Shown piece after piece: positions 10,605 through 19,530 of a stretch of DNA of 64,000 bases (positions are counted from its first letter, which is position 1; the number at the start of each line of letters is the position of its first letter). Made by a program: the position numbers and the translations under genes. The notes under the pieces were generated by a model. That model did not search any database. It worked only from the letters and a program-made list of their open reading frames with translations, and was not told the origin of the DNA. Source of the DNA: Glycomyces sp. YM15 (GTDB lineage: Bacteria; Actinomycetota; Actinomycetes; Mycobacteriales; Micromonosporaceae); contig NZ_JAERMK010000018.1 of assembly GCF_016918015.1 (NCBI RefSeq), forward strand, positions 58,963 through 122,962. The letters are read 5' to 3'.

Positions 10605-11243
10605 ATGACGCTGAAATCCGCGCGCCGCCTCATGGCCACCTCCGAATCCCCCGACCTCGCGGTCCTCACCCGGTGGTCCCGCATGCTGACCGCCCTCGCG
10701 GTCGCGGTCGTGCTCGCCACGGCCGGGCTGATCGGTCTCGGCGCCGACCGCGCCGAAGCCCAGCCGACCGCCAGCGACTGGTACACCGTGCAGTCGCGCC
10801 ACTCCGGTCTCGTCCTCGACATCGAGGGCGCCTCGACCGCGACCGGCGCGATCCTCACCCAGTACACCGACTGGAACGGCACGAACCAGCAGTTCCGGTT
10901 CATCGACGTCGGCAACGGCTACTACAAGATCCAGGTGCGGAATTCCGGTCTGGTGCTCGACGTCTGGAACTTCAGCACCGCCGACGGCGCCACGATCGCC
11001 CAGTACACCGATGTCGGCGGCACCAACCAGCAGTGGCGGGTCACCAGGGACTCGGCGGGCTACTACTCGATCGTCAGCCGCCACTCCGGCAAAGCGCTCG
11101 ACGTCTACAACTGGTCGACCAGCGCGGGATCCCCGATCGTGCAGTACACCCCGACCGGCGCCACCAACCAGCAGTGGTCGCTGAACCCCGTCGGCTCCAC
11201 CTGCGGCGCCGACACCGTCCTCGCCGACATCGCCGAGGCCTGA
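10605..11243 (+). CDS. Secreted ricin-type beta-trefoil lectin, no catalytic domain
   Basis: A 212-residue protein with a long, late signal segment (hydrophobic about residues 28-48, cleavage near AEAQP). Residues 57-197 form a single trefoil: three near-identical repeats, each with SGLVLD/SGKALD and NQQF/NQQW motifs, as in RICIN_14 or CBM13 modules. It ends shortly after the lectin (SCGADTVLADIAEA), with no enzymatic domain. In relatives such lectins are normally joined to a glycosidase or lyase, so this may be a free carbohydrate-binding protein or a truncated enzyme. A strong hairpin follows at 11257-11297. Regulation is probably by the divergent LacI gene. Binding of xylan or arabinan is plausible from context only. 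Confidence 0.8.
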   Translation: MTLKSARRLMATSESPDLAVLTRWSRMLTALAVAVVLATAGLIGLGADRAEAQPTASDWYTVQSRHSGLVLDIEGASTATGAILTQYTDWNGTNQQFRFIDVGNGYYKIQVRNSGLVLDVWNFSTADGATIAQYTDVGGTNQQWRVTRDSAGYYSIVSRHSGKALDVYNWSTSAGSPIVQYTPTGATNQQWSLNPVGSTCGADTVLADIAEA

Positions 11244-11256
11244 AGCCGATCCCCAT

Positions 11257-11297
11257 GGGGCGGTCGGCGCCGACGAGCGATACCGACCGACCGCCCC
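11257..11297 (+). terminator. Hairpin terminator of the lectin gene
   Basis: GGGGCGGTCGG pairs perfectly with CCGACCGCCCC around a 19-nt loop, between the lectin gene and the GH43 gene, suggesting separate transcripts. Confidence 0.55.
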
Positions 11298-11404
11298 GCC
11301 CTTCTGCGACGGAAATCTGCGCAGCGCAGCACCACCGGCCTCGCCGCCGACACCTCCGGCGGCGGCATCGCCCGGGAAGCCGACCTCGACTGAGGAGTAC
11401 CACC

Positions 11405-13030
11405 GTGAACTGGATCGACGACGCCCTCGAACACCAAGCCAACCGGCGCCGCCTGCTCATCGCGGGCGCTGGACTCGCCGCCGGAGCCGCAGCCGCCGTG
11501 TACGCGCCCTACACCCTCGGCCAGGCCGAGGCCCAGCAGACCAGCTACGCGAACCCCGTAGTGTGGCAGGACTTCGCCGACGTCGAGGTCATCCGCGTCG
11601 GCGCCGACTTCTACATGACCGCCTCCACGATGCACTACTCTCCCGGAGCGCCCGTCCTGCACTCAAAGGACCTGGTGAACTGGGAGTTCATCGGGCATTC
11701 GGTGCCCTCGCTCGACTTCGGGTCGAAGTACGACCTGAGCGGCGGCCGCGGCTACGTGCGCGGCATCTGGGCCTCCACCCTCAGCCACCGCCCCAGCGAG
11801 AACCGCTTCTACTGGCTCGGGCAGATCGACTTCGCCCGCTCCTACATGTACACCGCGACCAACCCGGCCGGACCCTGGACCCGCCACGCCGAACTGAGCC
11901 GCGCCTACTACGACGCCGGGATGCTCGTCGACTCCGACAACACGATGTACGTCGCCTACGGCAACACCCAGATCTCCGTCGCCCAGCTCTCCGCCGACGG
12001 CAGGACCGAGGTCCGCAACCAGCAGGTCTTCTCCACGCCCTCGAACATCGGCACCCTCGAAGGCGCCCGCTTCTACAAGATCAACGGCTCCTACTACATC
12101 TTCCTCACCCGCCCGGCCAACGGACAGTACATCCTCAAAGCCTCGTCCCCTTGGGGCCCTTACACACTCCGGCAGGTCCTGCTCGACATGCCCGGCCCCA
12201 TCGCGGGCGGCGGCGTCCCCCACCAGGGCGGTCTCGTCTCCACGCCCGGCGGCGCCTGGTACTACATGGCCTTCGTCGACGCCTACCCCGGCGGCCGGAT
12301 GCCCGCCCTCGCGCCCATCACCTGGACCTCCGACGGCTGGCCGCAGGTCCAGACGGTGAACGGCGCCTGGGGGAGCACCTATCCGTTCCCGAGCCTCACC
12401 CCGCACCCGGTCCCGCCGCTCACCGGCACCGACACCTTCACCGCCGCGACCCTGGCGGCGAAGTGGGAATGGAACCACAACCCCGACAACACGAAATGGA
12501 CCACCGGCAACGGCCTCCGCCTCCAGACCGCGACCGTCACCAACGACCTCTACTCGGCCCGCAACACCCTCACCCACCGCATCCAGGGACCGAGCTCCAC
12601 CGCCACCGTCGAACTCGACCTCGCGTCCATGAGGGACGGCGACCGTACCGGCCTGGCGATGCTGCGCGACGCCTCCGCCTGGATCGGCGTCCGCCGCGAC
12701 AACGGCGTCCTCCGGGCGGTCATGTGGGACGGCCTGACCATGGACTCGAACTGGAACACCACCGGCACCGGCACCGAACGCGCCACCGCCGACCTCTGCG
12801 ACACCCGGATCTGGCTGCGCGTCAAAGCCGACATCCGGCCCGGCTCGGGCCGACAAGCCCAGTTCTCGTACAGCACCGACGGCGCCGACTTCGTTCCCCT
12901 CGGTTCGAACTTCACGCTGGGCAGCAGCTGGACCTTCTTCATGGGCTACCGCTTCGCCGTCTTCAACCACGCCACCCAGGCCCTCGGCGGCGCCGTCACC
13001 GTCAAACGCTTCGAGGTCGCGACGCCCTGA
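11405..13030 (+). CDS. Secreted GH43 beta-xylosidase/arabinofuranosidase-like enzyme
   Basis: A 541-residue exported glycosidase. The GTG start is chosen because GAGGAG lies 7 nt upstream and the signal begins right after (NRRRLLIAGAG, Tat-like, cleavage near AEAQQ). The N-terminal five-bladed propeller (about residues 45-330) has D59 in FADVEVIRV as candidate base and E219 in LEGARFYKI as candidate acid, typical of GH43. Residues about 345-540 form a concanavalin-like C-terminal domain of the GH43_C2/DUF1349 type. Target linkages are probably beta-xylosyl or alpha-arabinosyl; xylose- and arabinose-specific members cannot be told apart by eye. A large hairpin follows the gene. Confidence 0.85.
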   Translation: MNWIDDALEHQANRRRLLIAGAGLAAGAAAAVYAPYTLGQAEAQQTSYANPVVWQDFADVEVIRVGADFYMTASTMHYSPGAPVLHSKDLVNWEFIGHSVPSLDFGSKYDLSGGRGYVRGIWASTLSHRPSENRFYWLGQIDFARSYMYTATNPAGPWTRHAELSRAYYDAGMLVDSDNTMYVAYGNTQISVAQLSADGRTEVRNQQVFSTPSNIGTLEGARFYKINGSYYIFLTRPANGQYILKASSPWGPYTLRQVLLDMPGPIAGGGVPHQGGLVSTPGGAWYYMAFVDAYPGGRMPALAPITWTSDGWPQVQTVNGAWGSTYPFPSLTPHPVPPLTGTDTFTAATLAAKWEWNHNPDNTKWTTGNGLRLQTATVTNDLYSARNTLTHRIQGPSSTATVELDLASMRDGDRTGLAMLRDASAWIGVRRDNGVLRAVMWDGLTMDSNWNTTGTGTERATADLCDTRIWLRVKADIRPGSGRQAQFSYSTDGADFVPLGSNFTLGSSWTFFMGYRFAVFNHATQALGGAVTVKRFEVATP

Positions 13031-13069
13031 TACGCGCGGCGCCGCAGCCGCCGTCGCACCCGGCATCGG

Positions 13070-13131
13070 CGGCGAACCCCGCCCGGTCGCACATGCTCGA
13101 AGCCGCACGCGGCACCGGGCGGGGTTCGCCG
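13070..13131 (+). terminator. Long-stem terminator after GH43
   Basis: A perfect 18-bp stem (CGGCGAACCCCGCCCGGT with its complement) encloses a 26-nt loop, 40 bp after the GH43 stop. Confidence 0.65.
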
Positions 13132-13144
13132 TGCCCACGTCACC

Positions 13145-13156
13145 GTGAGCGCTCAC
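13145..13156. promoter_or_regulatory. Perfect palindrome GTGAGCGCTCAC, LacI/CebR-type operator
   Basis: A 12-bp perfect palindrome with the GAGCGCTC core of actinobacterial LacI-family operators lies 60 bp upstream of the alpha/beta hydrolase start. It suggests that the hydrolase is controlled with the polysaccharide genes. Confidence 0.55.
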
Positions 13157-13216
13157 ATTTCGGGAGGGCCGTCGACCGAGGAAGCGATCCCATCGCAGCC
13201 TGTTACGTTGCGATGC

Positions 13217-13960
13217 ATGGAACCCCTGAACGTTCACCACGAAGGCCGCACCCTCCGCGGCACCCTGCACCTCCCGCAGTCGGGCCCGGCCCCCGCGGTC
13301 GTGCTGTGCCACGGCTTCTCCGGCACCCGCACCGAATTCGGGCACATGTTCGTGCGCCTCGGCAAGCGACTGGCCGAACGCGGCATCGCCGCCTACCGCT
13401 TCGACTTCGCCGGCGGCGGCGAATCCGACGGCGACTACGCCGACATCACCGTCTCCGACCAGGTCGCCCAGGCGCTGGCCGCGCTCGACGCGGTCGGCCG
13501 ACACCCGGGCGTCGACCCCGAGCGGCTCTCCCTGCTGGGCATGAGCCTCGGCGGCCTCACCGCCTCGCTCGCCGCCGCGAAGCGCCCGGTCCGCTCCCTC
13601 GCCCTCTGGGCCCCCGCCGCCGTCGCGGTCGACGCCGAGGTCAACCGGCGCCGCCAGGCGATCATCGCCGAGCACGGCTACGACGACTTCGGCGGCACGC
13701 CGATCTTCAAGCGCTACGCCGATGACGCCGAGACCATCGACGCCTTCGCCGACGCCAAGGGCCACACCGGTCCCGTGCTCCTCGCCGCCGGCACGGAGGA
13801 CCACGTCTTCGGCGACCACGTCTTCGACGGCTACCAGGACCTCTACGCCGACCGGCTCGAATACCACCGCCTCGACGGTGTCGGCCACGGCTTCGAGACC
13901 GTCCCGGCCCGCGAACACCTGCTCGACCTGACCGAGTCCTTCCTCCTCCGCCACGCGTGA
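13217..13960 (+). CDS. Alpha/beta hydrolase (esterase-like)
   Basis: A 247-residue cytosolic serine hydrolase. The nucleophile elbow is GMSLGG, with acid D in EDHVFG and His in GVGHGF, giving a complete catalytic triad; HGFSGT is the oxyanion region. It resembles acyl-peptidase/feruloyl esterase-like BAAT or YitV-type hydrolases. The ATG at 13217 is preferred over an upstream GTG at 13145, which lies inside an operator palindrome. TACGTT ends 7 nt before the ATG, so the mRNA may be leaderless. The operator at 13145-13156 suggests co-regulation with hemicellulose use, for example removal of acyl groups from imported sugars. The substrate is not known. Confidence 0.8.
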   Translation: MEPLNVHHEGRTLRGTLHLPQSGPAPAVVLCHGFSGTRTEFGHMFVRLGKRLAERGIAAYRFDFAGGGESDGDYADITVSDQVAQALAALDAVGRHPGVDPERLSLLGMSLGGLTASLAAAKRPVRSLALWAPAAVAVDAEVNRRRQAIIAEHGYDDFGGTPIFKRYADDAETIDAFADAKGHTGPVLLAAGTEDHVFGDHVFDGYQDLYADRLEYHRLDGVGHGFETVPAREHLLDLTESFLLRHA

Positions 13961-13962
13961 AC

Positions 13963-14000
13963 CCGTTCCTCGTGCCGGGTGCGCCCGGCACGAGGAACGG
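13963..14000. terminator. Bidirectional terminator between convergent hydrolase and ridA genes
   Basis: A perfect 17-bp stem (CCGTTCCTCGTGCCGGG with its complement) and a 4-nt loop fill the 46-bp gap between two convergent stop codons. Confidence 0.8.
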
Positions 14001-14006
14001 CGGCCG

Positions 14007-14408
14007 TCACGCGACGGCAGTGCCCTCGAGCTCGACCATCTGGCCCGAGACCGCCAACCGCGCCACCCCGAGCATCGTCGTCGCGGGCGACACCCGCGCG
14101 GCACCGAGCCGCGCCGCCAGCACCCCGTAATGCGGGAACAGCAGGTCCACATCCGTCGTGTACACGTTGAGCCGCACCAGGTTCGCCAGCGACATCCCCG
14201 CCGCCGCGAGCACCGCCTCCAGATTGTCGAGGCTCAACGCGAGCTGCCCCGCCATGTCGCACTCGTGCCGCGGCTTGCCGTCCGCGTCCATCGCGGTCTG
14301 CCCCGAGCAGTACAGGGTCCGGGTGTGCCCGGACACGAGCTCGCCCTGGTTGAACCCCAGCTCGAGCGACCAGTCCACCGGGTTGACCGCGGTTCGTTCC
14401 ATCGCCAC
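14007..14408 (-). CDS. RidA/YjgF family enamine/imine deaminase
   Basis: A 133-residue protein of the RidA family, which hydrolyses reactive enamine/imine intermediates released by PLP enzymes and forms cytosolic trimers. CSGQTAMDADGK, LDNLEAVLAAAG and LVRLNVYTTDV are family motifs. The Arg that usually contacts the substrate carboxylate in the C-terminal part is not clearly in its usual place, so it may be a Rid subgroup without classic deaminase activity. The GTG start at 14408 has GGAG 5 nt upstream; an ATG lies two codons later. The gene is divergent from a WYL regulator that may control it. Confidence 0.88.
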   Translation of the reverse strand: MAMERTAVNPVDWSLELGFNQGELVSGHTRTLYCSGQTAMDADGKPRHECDMAGQLALSLDNLEAVLAAAGMSLANLVRLNVYTTDVDLLFPHYGVLAARLGAARVSPATTMLGVARLAVSGQMVELEGTAVA

Positions 14409-14512
14409 AACGGCTCCATTCCATGCGCATCGGGCGGCCCCTTGCCGCCACCGGAACGAGCTTCGCAGCGAATCACGACATCCTGTGTCAGATATTCCCG
14501 TAGAGTCTCCCC

Positions 14513-15475
14513 ATGCGCGCCGACCGACTGGTCTCCCTCGTCCTCCTCCTGCGCCAGCGCGGCCGGATGACCGCTGAAACCCTCGCCCGCGAGTTGGAGG
14601 TCTCCACCCGCACCGTGCTGCGCGACATCGAAGCGCTCGCTTCCGCGGGCGTCCCCGTCTACGCCGAACGCGGCCGCCACGGCGGTTTCGCGCTCCTGCC
14701 CGGCTTCCGGACCGAGCTCACCGGGCTCAACCACGAAGAGGTCCTTGCGCTCCTGACGGCCGGGTCGGGGCGCGGCGAGCGGGCGTTCGGCCTCGGCCCG
14801 GCGCTGGCCTCGGCGCTGCGGAAGGTGGTGGACGCCTTGCCCGAGAGTCACCAGGCGAGCGTGGGCGATGCGGCGAGCCGGTTCCTCGTTGAGCCGGAGA
14901 CGGATCTGCTCTCGCGGCGGCCGTCCACGGAGGCGGTGCCCGAGGCCGTGATGCACGAGGTCAGGCGGGCGGTGCTCGCCGGGCGGCGGCTCCGCCTCCA
15001 TTACGCGGCCGCCGGTGAGGCGCCTGAATGGCGCATTGTGGACCCGCTCGGCCTGGTCACCGTACGGGACCGCGCCTACCTGCTGGCCACGCGCTCAGGC
15101 GAGGACCGCACCTACCGGCTCTCGCGTTGCCTCGCGGCAGCGGTGCTTCCTGAACCGGCCGAGCGGCCCGACCGGGTCGATCTGGACCGGATCTGGCAGG
15201 AGCGGTGCGCGGGTTTCCTGTCCGAGGGCCATCTCATCGTGCAGGTCCGCGTGTCCTCAGAGCGCCGGGACGATCTCTTGAATGCCGCGGTGGCCGTCCG
15301 CGCGGAGACGCCGGAGCCGGACGGTCGACTACGGCTGGAGGTCACCTATCAGGACGCGGAGCACGCCGAATGGGCGCTGTGGCAGCTCGGCGCGGACGCG
15401 GAGGCCCTTGCCCCGCAGTCTTTGCGCGCCGCACTGCACACCCGTGCGGCGGCTCTCGCGGCCCGGTACCGGTGA
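14513..15475 (+). CDS. WYL-domain transcriptional regulator with HTH_11
   Basis: A 320-residue DNA-binding protein. An N-terminal winged helix of the DeoR/HTH_11 type (about residues 1-60, RGRMTAETLARELEVSTRTVLRDI) is followed by a central WYL domain (about 140-220) and a C-terminal WCX extension. WYL domains bind small ligands or nucleic acid. It is divergent from ridA, so control of ridA is a reasonable guess. The 3' end almost touches the convergent epimerase gene. Confidence 0.88.
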   Translation: MRADRLVSLVLLLRQRGRMTAETLARELEVSTRTVLRDIEALASAGVPVYAERGRHGGFALLPGFRTELTGLNHEEVLALLTAGSGRGERAFGLGPALASALRKVVDALPESHQASVGDAASRFLVEPETDLLSRRPSTEAVPEAVMHEVRRAVLAGRRLRLHYAAAGEAPEWRIVDPLGLVTVRDRAYLLATRSGEDRTYRLSRCLAAAVLPEPAERPDRVDLDRIWQERCAGFLSEGHLIVQVRVSSERRDDLLNAAVAVRAETPEPDGRLRLEVTYQDAEHAEWALWQLGADAEALAPQSLRAALHTRAAALAARYR

Positions 15476-15480
15476 TCGGG

Positions 15481-16467
15481 TCATCGAGGCGGAGCGGGCA
15501 TCGGGACGGGCAGGTCGAGCTCGCCGTTGTCGACGAGCCAGCGGAGCGATTCGAGGACGGCCTGCTCCGGTTCGTACGCGGGGGCGTAGCCCAAGCGGGA
15601 CTTGGCCTTCTCGATGGTGAAGCACTGGCTGCGGTCGAGGTGGCCCCATGAGGCGTCGGCGTGCCCGGGCTCGGTGCTCGCGCGGAACTCGTCCCAGGTC
15701 ACGGATTCGAGGGTCGCGGTCTGGCCGAACCAGGCGGCGGCGATGCCTGCGTAGCCGCGGACGCTGAGGGCGGTGGGGGCGACGATGTTGAAGTCCTCGC
15801 CCGCGGCCGCGTCGCGGTTCGCGATGGCCAGTTCGAAGGCCTGGGCGAGGTCGTCGGCGTGGACGTGGTGCATCATCTCGGTGCCGCTGCCGGGCACGCG
15901 GAGGGTCTGCCCGTTCGCGATGGCGGTCCAGACGGCCGGGTCGAGGTTGCCGAGCGGGCCGATCGGGTGCCAGCCGGGGCCGACGATGTGCCCGGGGTGG
16001 ATGGTGGTGGTGACCAGGCCGCCCGAGGCGGTCTCCTGCTTGAGCATCCGCGCGATGCGGTCCTTCTCGACGCCGTACTCGTCGAGGGGCGGTTCGGTGG
16101 AGTCGGCGCCTTCGGCGATGGGGAGCTTGCGGCTCCTGCCGTACCGCCAGATGGAGCCGCAGTGGAGGAGGTGCGCGACGCGGCCGCGCAGCGCCTCGAC
16201 GAGCGCGGTCGCGGATTCGAGGGTGAAGCAGACGAGGTCGACGACGACGTCCGGTTCGAGGTCGAGGACCGTGGCGCCGAAGGCGCCTTCCGCGTCCTGC
16301 CGCTCGCGGTCGGCGACGACCTGCCGGACCTGTTGCCATTCGGGCGCGTCGACGTAGGCGCTGCTGGTGCCGCGGCTGATGTTGACGACTTCGTGCCCGG
16401 CGCGCACGAGGCGCGGTACGAGGAAGGTGCCGATGTGGCCGGAGCCGCCGATGACGACGATGCGCAT
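15481..16467 (-). CDS. NAD-dependent epimerase/dehydratase (extended SDR)
   Basis: A 328-residue Rossmann-fold protein with the nucleotide motif GGSGHIG at residues 7-13. It resembles nucleotide-sugar epimerases, but the classic YxxxK is not evident: the matching area reads YGVEKDRIARML, giving Y and K in the YxxxK spacing. AGGAGA lies 9 nt upstream of the ATG. No sugar-nucleotide genes are near, so the substrate cannot be predicted. Confidence 0.82.
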   Translation of the reverse strand: MRIVVIGGSGHIGTFLVPRLVRAGHEVVNISRGTSSAYVDAPEWQQVRQVVADRERQDAEGAFGATVLDLEPDVVVDLVCFTLESATALVEALRGRVAHLLHCGSIWRYGRSRKLPIAEGADSTEPPLDEYGVEKDRIARMLKQETASGGLVTTTIHPGHIVGPGWHPIGPLGNLDPAVWTAIANGQTLRVPGSGTEMMHHVHADDLAQAFELAIANRDAAAGEDFNIVAPTALSVRGYAGIAAAWFGQTATLESVTWDEFRASTEPGHADASWGHLDRSQCFTIEKAKSRLGYAPAYEPEQAVLESLRWLVDNGELDLPVPMPAPPR

Positions 16468-16534
16468 GCTGTGGTTCTCCTATCGGGTCGCGACGCGGCG
16501 AAGTGTACCGGCGACGCGAGAGCCCTGCCAGGTT

Positions 16535-17668
16535 CTAGTCGCCGAGCGCCTGCGCGAAGTCCGCGACCAGGTCTTCGGCCGCTTCGATACCGGCCGAGAA
16601 CCTGATGTCGGCCTCGGACGGGCCCGGCTCGCCGAGCGGGGCATGGCCGGCCGCCGCCGGGCGGGTGACGAGCGATTCGACGCCGCCGAGGCTCGATGCC
16701 GCGTACGGCAGCCGCAGCGATTTGACGAGCACCTCGGCCGCCGCGGCGCCGCCGTGTGGACGGAACGACAGCACCGAACCGTACCCGTCGAACCACGCGG
16801 CGGCACGCTCGTGGTCGGGGTGCGACGCCAGCCCGGGGTAGCTGACCTGCGCGATCCTGTCATGCGCCGCGAGGTATTCGGCGACGGCCATGGCGTTGGC
16901 GTTCTGCTGGCGGACCCGCAGCGCGAGTGTCTTGAGCCCGCGCGAGAGCAGGAACGCCGCGTGGGGGTCGAGGGCGGACCCGTAGGCGTTGAGCACCGAG
17001 GCGACGCGCTCGATTCGTGCGCGCGACCCGGTCACGGCCCCGGCGGAGAGGTCGGAATGCCCGTTGAGGGCCTTGGTCGCCGAGTGGCAGACGAGGTCGA
17101 AGCCGATCGTGTGCGGCTGGAAGACCACCGGTGTCGCGAGCGTGTTGTCGATGATCGAGGTCAGGCCGTGCTCGCGCGCGAAGCCCGCCGCGCCCGCGAG
17201 GTCGCCGACCCTGATGTCCGGGTTGGTGATGGTCTCGGTGAGGAACGCCTTCGTATTGGGGCGCAGGACTTCCCGCCACGCGTCGGCGTCGCCGGGGTCG
17301 ACGAGGTCGAAGGCCCAGCCGAGCCGTTCGGTGTGCTCGGCGAGGAACTGCCGAGTGCCGCCGTAGAAGGCCCCGGCGGCGATGAGGTGGTCGCCGGCGC
17401 CGAGCGCACTGTGGAGCGCCGCGGTGATCGCGGCCATCCCCGACGCGGTGGCGACCGCGGCCTCCGCGCCCTCGAGCGCCGCGAGCCTGCCGTGCAGGTG
17501 CCGCTGCGAAGGGTTGGTGCCGAGCCGGATGTACGGCATCCCGCCGCTGGTATCGGCCTCGAACACCGTCCCCTGGTAGATCGGGAAGACCACCGAGCCG
17601 CCGCGGCCCGGCCGCGGTTCACCGCCGTGCACCGCGAGGGTCTCGAACCGGGTTCGCCTGTCGCTCAT
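16535..17668 (-). CDS. Cys/Met-metabolism PLP enzyme (cystathionine gamma-synthase/lyase-like)
   Basis: A 377-residue fold-type I PLP enzyme of the trans-sulfuration family. The Schiff-base lysine is K199 in SATKALNGHSD. SGMAAI binds phosphate, and SSLGGVESLVTRPA near the C-terminus is the family's substrate-carboxylate site. Gamma-lyase, gamma-synthase and O-acetylhomoserine enzymes cannot be separated by eye. The ATG at 17668 is chosen over an upstream GTG because a promoter (TTGATC-N17-TAGCGT) ends 7 nt before it, implying leaderless translation. A second member of the family is encoded at 39657-40871. Confidence 0.87.
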   Translation of the reverse strand: MSDRRTRFETLAVHGGEPRPGRGGSVVFPIYQGTVFEADTSGGMPYIRLGTNPSQRHLHGRLAALEGAEAAVATASGMAAITAALHSALGAGDHLIAAGAFYGGTRQFLAEHTERLGWAFDLVDPGDADAWREVLRPNTKAFLTETITNPDIRVGDLAGAAGFAREHGLTSIIDNTLATPVVFQPHTIGFDLVCHSATKALNGHSDLSAGAVTGSRARIERVASVLNAYGSALDPHAAFLLSRGLKTLALRVRQQNANAMAVAEYLAAHDRIAQVSYPGLASHPDHERAAAWFDGYGSVLSFRPHGGAAAAEVLVKSLRLPYAASSLGGVESLVTRPAAAGHAPLGEPGPSEADIRFSAGIEAAEDLVADFAQALGD

Positions 17669-17675
17669 AGGGCTG

Positions 17676-17704
17676 ACGCTACGGTGGCGCCCAAGCGCGA
17701 TCAA
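17676..17704 (-). promoter_or_regulatory. Promoter giving a leaderless mRNA for the PLP enzyme
   Basis: On the minus strand TTGATC and TAGCGT are separated by exactly 17 bp, and the ATG at 17668 begins 7 nt after the -10 box, where transcription should start. Confidence 0.55.
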
Positions 17705-17760
17705 CGAAATGTCCTTAACTTTCGCTTACGTTCCGCCCAGCGACCGGACCCGAGGAAATC

Positions 17761-17783
17761 TGCGATAGCATGTATAATATATT
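17761..17783 (+). promoter_or_regulatory. Shared 23-nt element (copy 1) with TATAAT, upstream of the dhaKL-type operon
   Basis: The element is TGCGATA, one base, CA, three bases, ATAATATATT. Copy 2 lies in inverse orientation at 21524-21546; 19 of 23 positions agree. It contains TATAAT (17773-17778) and the palindrome TAATATATTA (17775-17784) in an otherwise GC-rich region. The GntR protein at 20753-21463 is the obvious candidate ligand. Confidence 0.6.
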
Positions 17784-17808
17784 AAATATTGAAACTCGAG
17801 GAGGCGCG

Positions 17809-19530
17809 ATGACGCGACTGTTCAACGACCCGGCGGTGTTCGCCGACGAGATGATCGAGGGGTTCGCCGCCGCCGCGGCCGCCTGGGTCCAGCCCGTGCC
17901 CGGCGGGGTGGTCCGATCCACCCGCGCGGCAACGCCTTCCGTCGCCGTCGTGATCGGCGGCGGTTCCGGCCACTACCCGGCGTTCGGCGGGCTCGTCGGC
18001 TCGGGGCTGGCGCACGGCGCCGCCATGGGCAACCTCTTCGCCTCCCCGTCCGCCCAGCAGGTCCACTCGGTCGCGAAGGCCGCCGACCAGGGCCGCGGCA
18101 TCCTGCTGGCCTACGGCAACTACGCGGGCGACGTGCTCAACTTCGATGAGGCCGAGGCGCGGCTCACCGCCGAAGGACACGACGTGCGCACCGTCGTCGT
18201 CACCGACGACATCTGGAGCGCCCCGAGCGAACGCAGACACCAGCGCCGCGGCATCGCCGGCGACCTCGCGGTCTTCAAGATCGCCGGAGCCGCCGCCGAG
18301 GCAGGATACGACCTCGACGAGGTCGAACGGGTCGCGACGCTCGCGAACGAGCGCACCCGCTCCTTCGGCGTCGCCTTTTCCGGCTGCACCCTCCCCGGCG
18401 CGAGCGCACCGCTTTTCACCGTGCCGCAGGGAAAGATGGCCGTGGGGCTCGGCATCCACGGCGAACCCGGCATCGACGAGATCCCCGTGCCCACTGCGGA
18501 CGAACTCGCCGCCATGTTCGTCGCACGGCTCCTCGAAGAGACGCCCGAAGGCGCCGGCACCCGCGTGGTCCCGCTCCTCAACGGCCTCGGCGGCGTCAAG
18601 TACGAAGAGCTCTTCGTCGTCTACCGCGCGGTGAACCGCCTCCTCGCCGAGCGGGGCCTGCACGTCCTCGAACCCGAGGTCGGCGAGCTCTGCACCAGCT
18701 TCGATATGGCCGGATGCTCGCTCACCCTGCTGTGGCCCGACGTCGAACTCGAACGCCTCTGGACCGCACCCGCCGACGCCCCCGCCTACCGCAAAGGCAT
18801 AGCGCCGCAACACGAACGCGTCATCGTGCCGACCCATGCCGCCGACCCCGACGCCATCCCCGTGGGCAGCCCCGAATCCCAGCGCACCGCCGCCATCGTA
18901 GGCGCCGCCCTCGACGCCATGGCCGAGGCGATCGACGCCGCCGCCGACGAACTCGGCCGCCTCGACTCGGTCGCCGGGGACGGCGACCACGGCATCGGGA
19001 TGCGGCGCGGCGTGAACGCCGGCCGCGACGCCGCCCGGGCCGCCATCGCCGCCGGAGCGGGAGCGGGCACCGCCCTCACCCGCTGCGCCGACGCCTGGAG
19101 CGCCCGCGCGGGCGGCACCTCCGGTGCGATCTGGGCCGCCATGCTCCGCGAACTCGGCGGGAGCCTCGGCGACGACACCGCCCCCACCCGCACCGACGTC
19201 GCCGCGGGCTGCTCCCGTGCCCGCGATGCCGTCATGGCCTTCGGCAAGGCGCGCGTAGGGGACAAGACCATGGTCGACGCCATCGTGCCCTTCGCTGAAA
19301 CCCTCAACGCCGCCGTCGCCGACGGCCGCCCCCTCGCCGACGCCTGGTCGCACGCCGCCCGGGCGGCCCAGACCGCCGCCGACCGCACCGCCGATCTGGC
19401 CGCTTCGCTCGGCCGCGCCCGCTCGCACGGCGAGCGGTCCATCGGCACCCCCGACCCGGGCGCGATCTCCTTCGCGCTGCTCACCCGGACCGTCCACACG
19501 GTCCTCGCCGAACCCCAGGAGGAACAATGA
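17809..19530 (+). CDS. DhaK-DhaL fusion kinase, probable erythrulose (or dihydroxyacetone) kinase
   Basis: A 573-residue ATP-dependent kinase. The DhaK part (about 1-335) has [24 protein letters not shown] and H217 in GIHGEPG, the His that binds the ketose as a hemiaminal. The DhaL part (about 355-573) has GDGDHG (D391, D393), which binds ATP-Mg. Single-chain DhaK-DhaL enzymes use ATP rather than the PTS. The next two genes encode RpiB- and TIM-like isomerases, the set described for threitol/erythritol use in mycobacteria (LerK or DerK, DerI, LerI). L- or D-erythrulose is therefore more likely than dihydroxyacetone; this is inferred from context. The ATG at 17809 has GGAGG at proper spacing, unlike the ATG at 17770 that overlaps the promoter. 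Confidence 0.85.
   Translation: MTRLFNDPAVFADEMIEGFAAAAAAWVQPVPGGVVRSTRAATPSVAVVIGGGSGHYPAFGGLVGSGLAHGAAMGNLFASPSAQQVHSVAKAADQGRGILLAYGNYAGDVLNFDEAEARLTAEGHDVRTVVVTDDIWSAPSERRHQRRGIAGDLAVFKIAGAAAEAGYDLDEVERVATLANERTRSFGVAFSGCTLPGASAPLFTVPQGKMAVGLGIHGEPGIDEIPVPTADELAAMFVARLLEETPEGAGTRVVPLLNGLGGVKYEELFVVYRAVNRLLAERGLHVLEPEVGELCTSFDMAGCSLTLLWPDVELERLWTAPADAPAYRKGIAPQHERVIVPTHAADPDAIPVGSPESQRTAAIVGAALDAMAEAIDAAADELGRLDSVAGDGDHGIGMRRGVNAGRDAARAAIAAGAGAGTALTRCADAWSARAGGTSGAIWAAMLRELGGSLGDDTAPTRTDVAAGCSRARDAVMAFGKARVGDKTMVDAIVPFAETLNAAVADGRPLADAWSHAARAAQTAADRTADLAASLGRARSHGERSIGTPDPGAISFALLTRTVHTVLAEPQEEQ

Noticed and set aside
10673-11404. Upstream extension of the GH43 gene to an ATG at 10673
   Set aside because: It would run in another frame through the lectin gene and a terminator; the GTG at 11405 has a good ribosome-binding site and is followed by a signal peptide.
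13145-13216. GTG start at 13145 for the alpha/beta hydrolase
   Set aside because: The codon lies inside a perfect operator palindrome and the added 24 residues do not look like part of the fold.
17770-17808. ATG at 17770 as start of the DhaK-DhaL gene
   Set aside because: It overlaps the TATAAT promoter and operator and lacks a ribosome-binding site, while the ATG at 17809 has GGAGG.
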